Shown: positions 60,301 through 64,000 of the stretch, one piece after another
How the letters are laid out: each line of letters opens with the position of its first letter
How positions within the stretch are numbered: position 1 is the first letter of the stretch
Assembly (NCBI GenBank): GCA_932521035.1
Contig: OW051495.1
Span: forward strand, 7,564,001 to 7,628,000
Source of the DNA: Oscheius dolichura
Taxonomy: Eukaryota; Nematoda; Chromadorea; Rhabditida; Rhabditidae
DNA: 64,000 nucleotides
Direction of reading: 5' to 3'
Translations under genes and position numbers: made by a program
Notes under the pieces: generated by a model
What the model was told of the DNA's origin: nothing
Database searches by the model: none
The model's input: the letters and a program-made list of their open reading frames with translations, nothing else

Positions 60301-61787
60301 CGGCATGGAATTCAGAACCGGGAAAAGTAACCATTAATAGAGAGCATTCGTCTGTTTGTTGTGTTCCTTCCTTTGTACTGAAACCATTAAAAACATGATA
60401 AAATCGTCTTCTCCTTCCATTTTTCTCCGTTTTCCTAGTCTCATCTCTCCATCCATTAATTCTCTCCGCTGGTCGTTGACCTTCCCTTCCCCCCGCTGGA
60501 AATAGCTTGTCCCGTCTTGGTGACCATGAAAAATGTCCAGCGCAGGGGGGAACAAACACGTTTGGTACCTCCAGTCGCCAACGCTTCAAGGTTACCCCCG
60601 CTCCAAAAGCTCAACCCGACCACTTCCCTTTTTTTCGTTGTAGGACCCATTGATCTTTAGGACTAATTTAAAGGGCTATTTTCTTTTAAAAATAAGAGAG
60701 AGCCACCTTGTTATTGCCGTATAGCACGTGACCCTGTCCACCCATCTCTGCCCCTCCTGGTCCCTTCCAGCTCACAGCTCAAAACATTACACACCCTCTC
60801 CCTCTCCGTCGCTCCATTTTTCCAACTCATCGCTGGCTATAAGAAAAAAAACAACACTTTGCCCTCTTCCTCTTTTTTATCTTTTCCCCCTTCTCCTGGT
60901 CAGCCAGGGGTTGTTTTCAACGCCAAGGGGGATATTCTAGAGAGAGGAGAGGCTATTTAAGTCTCTCTTCGAAATGATAGCAGCCACCAACAGATGATAA
61001 CCAGCACCGTATTTATTTGTCCTCCCTCATGGCTGGCTGTTTTGGAGAAGGGAGCCGGGTGCTACTGAACTCGGCTCCCCTTTCTTCCTCTCTAGATATC
61101 AGCTGCAGACGACAGTCTCCTCTGTCCTTATTATCTACAAAAGAGCCTCTTCCAAACAGAAGCCTCTTATTGTTTTTGATTCCTCTCTCTTCACATCAGT
61201 GCCTAATAGATCACCCAGAAGCCTCCTGCCAGAGCTTTGACCCCTTAATGACTTATGAAAAGGCTCTAGAAGTCATTTTTACCTAGAAAACGCAACTTCT
61301 GGGAACCAAGCCGGTTTCTCAATCTTCAAAAATCCTTATTCAATGACGTCTTCTAGGACCTATTGAGACTATAAAGATACCAAAACGGCCCATGGAGAAC
61401 CGTAGAATACGTATTCAGGGCCCTTGTTTTGTGTTCTTGGGCTCTTGGTACTATCACAGGTACCCTGCAGTAGCCCTTCTCCCTTTCTAAATAAACTCCA
61501 AAAGGGTTAAAATCCTGTAGAAACCGTTATTGAATAGAACTGGAAAGGTGTACGGAAGATATAACCGGGAGGAGCTCTAAACATAGGGGAACGGGCCGTG
61601 TTACAGGGCGTCTCGGCTTCCATTCCCCTTTTCCGACGTATAATTACAGTAATCCTATTCCTAGTTACCTTAAACGTTGAATTTTAAGGTGTTATCTCTA
61701 ACACATTACGAGCCACCCTTGGCCTTTTCTAGAAAGATCCATTTCCCAGACATCTTCCCAAAGTAAAAAAAAAGATAAAACTGTGAG

Positions 61788-61794
61788 TATAAAA
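61788..61794 (+). promoter_or_regulatory. Possible TATA box
   Basis: TATAAAA in GAGTATAAAAGCCGGC, about 310 bases before the ATG at 62101. It would give a 5' leader with an intron ending TTTTCCAG at 62098. Confidence 0.4.
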
Positions 61795-62100
61795 GCCGGC
61801 AAGACGTAATAATATTGCCATCTTAAAATCAAGCATGACTCCCTTCCTCTATTCAACTTTTCCTCTACACAAGTATCGGGAAAGTATCAATATCATCCTA
61901 TAAACTGTTCTGCAACGGTAGACGGTCAAAAAAGGCTCAATCGACCGCAGATTTGGCCCCGCCGACCTTGCCAATTGGTCTGTTTCACACTAAAAGACAC
62001 CTCTCACCGAAAACCTACCTAGCTGTCCTTTTAAAAAAAACAACAAAATCGACATCATTTTAAATTTAAAAAACCTATTTATAAAATACATTTTCCAGAC

Positions 62101-62524
62101 ATGCCCGAATACGCCGAGCAGGAGCTGATCAACACTCCTCCTCCCTATATGGATCCCGCCAATGCTCACGCTTTCAAGCTCCAGAGTTAGTTTTTTTTGG
62201 ATTTGTTTGTGGTTGTCTGACTGTGGCTCTTCCCCCCTGTTTGACTGTGGTCTTCTCTCTGTGTCAAACTCGCTTTTATTATTGTCTTCCTGTGGCTCCT
62301 TTTCCCCCACAATCCCCTTATTTCCAGAACAGCGCACCATGTCCCACGGCGACGGCGACCAGACCTGTAAACACTGTGGCTCCCGCAGCCCGCAGGTGAT
62401 CATCTGGCCGGCTCCCCGTCCCCAGGAACACATCCGCCCCGAAAATCGCAAATTCATCGGCTACGTCCTAATCATCGCCGTCGTTATTTTCCTCCTCTTT
62501 GCCGCCTGCAAATACCTTCCATAA
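62101..62524 (+). CDS. Small single-span membrane protein with a PPPY motif
   Basis: Two exons: MPEYAEQELINTPPPYMDPA up to LQ, then a GTTAGT intron, then KQRTMSHGDGDQTCKHCGSR from about 62329 to TAA at 62522-62524; about 103 residues. The N-terminal PPPY is a typical ligand of WW domains, such as those of Nedd4-type ubiquitin ligases. CKHCGS may bind metal. The C-terminal span (FIGYVLIIAVVIFLLFAAC) is followed by four residues only, so it is probably tail-anchored with the N-terminus in the cytosol. The layout resembles small PPxY adaptors of the endosomal system; the exact family is not recognised. Codons are markedly C-rich. Confidence 0.75.
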
Positions 62525-63256
62525 GATTTGAACCGTCTTCTTTTTCTTTTTGTTGTTCTTTTTTTGGGTACTTCTCGTCCTCGTAACGTGTTATCTCTCC
62601 GAATCACCATACCACTTGTAATAGATTGGATTTATTTGTACATAACGAATAAAAATCGGTTTTCCAAGAGCAGTAATCCCGCTGATTTTTTCAAGTTACC
62701 TGCGTTCTATTCTTCGTTCTATTTCCTGGTCCCTGGATGGACTGGTGTGGAGATTCCTGGAATTAGAAGCCCAATAGGAGGAAGAAAGATCCGCTCAGCT
62801 TTCCAATCGCCTATAATTTCCGATCGCCTGGAAAGCCCAAGGCGTTCAAGCACACGAAGCCCCGTCTATTCCCATACGAGTGATCTCTCTATGTCACAAT
62901 GGAGAGCGTAGAGTGTAACCGCCAGCAGGATAATCGGCTCTGATGTTCTAATATGTGTAATGCTAATTTCAGAGAGATGTGTCTAGACGGCTCCTAGAAA
63001 AGAACCGGAAGCGCCTTTACGGAATTTGGAGAGCATGTTAGCCCCAATCTATCAGGAAAATTGGTACTCCTAGAGCTATAATTTTCTAGAAAACTGGATC
63101 AATAAAAATCAAGAAGATTAGCCGATATTCGTAGAATTCATTGCCCATCCGAGTAAGATAGAGATTCGAGAAGAAAGAAAGGCAAGAAAGAAGAACAGTA
63201 CACAGTAATTTTTGCTGGGCCGAAGCCCTCATTTATTCTTCACCCGTCTCGCCCAT
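62525..63256. other. Gap with a possible orphan exon
   Basis: A frame ending at TAG 62909-62911 reads GVEIPGIRSPIGGRKIRSAF, then SPRRSSTRSPVYSHTSD, with protein-like Ser/Arg/Pro content but no start or acceptor that I trust. AATAAA occurs at 62649. Confidence 0.3.
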
Positions 63257-63747
63257 CTAGGGATTGTACTCGATGGGGAGGTTCTTGCGGCGGACCATTC
63301 CATCGCCCTGGAACCACTCGCGGCGGAACTGCTTGGCGGCGCCATCAGGAGTGTTGGTCCACTCGATCGTGATGCGGTCGTTGTTGGTGTCCTCCTGGCC
63401 GTAGGCGAAGGCATCGCAGCTGACGGCCATCAGAGTGGCCTCCTTTGGGTCGAGGACCTGCAAAATCCGGGATTAGAGGGGATTAAAAACAAAAATTTTG
63501 AGCGTCCGGGACGATTCAGCTGCCGTAAAATTCGAAAACTCACTCCGCAAGCGGGGTCAACTCCCAAACGCTTCATATTCGTAGTTTTTATTGCCCAACC
63601 GATGCGACGAGCGGAAGAGTTCACGATCTTGATGTGATAAGTGTGCTTGTCGTCCTAAAAGTATCAGGTTATTTAAAGAATTCGTACAACAGCTTACGTA
63701 GGGCGAGTTGAACACAATTTTAGCCGAGGGCTGGGTTTGGATGTCTC
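63257..63747 (-). CDS. Major sperm protein, first exon not seen
   Basis: MSP is the polymerising motility protein of nematode sperm and also an oocyte signal. Exons from 63747 down: [37 protein letters not shown] and [37 protein letters not shown], then [20 protein letters not shown], ending in the family's canonical NLPIEYNP before TAG (63257-63259). Nearly every position fits the 127-residue family. The opening seven or eight residues must lie on an upstream exon, because the visible one starts at an acceptor (CTTTTCAG at 63748). That exon may be beyond the right edge. Confidence 0.95.
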
Positions 63748-63818
63748 CTGAAAAGAAAAGTATTAGTATTAGCCGTATGTTGGTATCTTTGATACTCCAT
63801 AAGGTTTCAAGCAAAGCG

Positions 63819-63945
63819 GTAGGTGCGGTAGGTGTGGTACGTGTGCTTGTATAAGCGTTGTAGCGAGCATATCAGTCAAAAGAGTGGTTTCAACTGCCCC
63901 CGTTCTTGATATGGTAGGTGTGTTCGTCCAAATTCAAAAGAAGTA
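63819..63945 (-). repeat. Degenerate fragments of an MSP exon upstream of the MSP gene
   Basis: On the minus strand 63942-63898 reads DEHTYHIKNGG, close to the gene's own DDKHTYHIK. At 63850-63819 there is a short tandem run reading KHTYHTYRTYR. Both look like decayed or slipped copies of the second MSP exon's start. Confidence 0.4.
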
Positions 63946-64000
63946 AGAGGATGATCATAAATTTAAGAGTATTTTTAAAAGCTCAATTTTGGTGAGAGTT

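Larger units (their letters stand above)
58396..62100. other. Long gap with a possible first exon and a palindrome
   Basis: 3.7 kb. At 58917-58968 an ATG exon (MPSSKDKMIPKQIFFPP) ends in CCAG|GTAAAT and would join in phase to the acceptor before 62101. Palindromic element A4 lies at 60218-60300. GGCTATTTAAG at 60951 precedes an 86-codon frame from about 61028 that I cannot support. The rest is T/C-rich non-coding DNA. Confidence 0.4.

Noticed and set aside
60092-60589. 165-codon minus-strand frame
   Set aside because: It runs through palindromic element A4 and simple sequence, with no splice or family support.
1-64000. CRISPR array, rRNA or bacterial operon features
   Set aside because: No regularly spaced identical repeats, no rRNA-like sequence and no Shine-Dalgarno spaced genes were seen; the window is eukaryotic.

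Overview
The window looks like nuclear DNA of a free-living or parasitic nematode. The evidence is a near-canonical major sperm protein (63257 to the right edge), a second MSP-domain gene, three UDP-glucuronosyltransferase genes, a C-type lectin, very short introns (about 36-50 bases) with TTTTCAG-type acceptors, and several ATGs preceded at once by such an acceptor, as at nematode trans-splice sites. I do not name a species. Gene models were built by hand from splice signals, reading phase and comparison between paralogues in the window.

Layout. 1-5.7 kb: two divergently transcribed UGT genes. 6.1-11.9 kb: two members of a seven-exon F-box-like family, with a dead LINE, a short Helitron-like element and a Lys/Glu-rich secreted protein between them. 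12.4-15.4 kb: an ankyrin/patatin iPLA2-type phospholipase. 15.6-23.4 kb: two head-to-head paralogues of a nematode membrane protein of unknown function (possibly DUF4781-like); the right-hand copy carries a frameshift. 23.7-39.9 kb: a giant multi-exon gene coding for at least about 3,380 residues around a SecA-like ATPase motor, with transposon relics and a roughly 370-base fold-back hairpin in its introns. 40.5-46.6 kb: a compact ubiquitin protease with a broken inverted copy beside it, an MSP-domain protein, a C-type lectin and the third F-box-like gene. 48-52.3 kb: a small charged protein and the third UGT. 54-58.4 kb: a secreted Cys/Asn/Gly repeat protein whose start codon is split by an intron, a PRCC homologue and a small gene of unknown function. 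58.4-64 kb: mostly non-coding DNA, a small PPPY/transmembrane protein and the MSP gene.

The genes do not form one pathway. The most unusual locus is the SecA-like gene: a bacterial-type translocase motor inside a large, clearly eukaryotic, intron-containing animal gene with long flanking regions I do not recognise. Three short-element families are dispersed through the window: a TC...CTGG Helitron-like family, a palindromic CACCCGTAAA family and a TAGTCCATTTCC terminal-inverted-repeat family. They sit mainly in introns and gaps.
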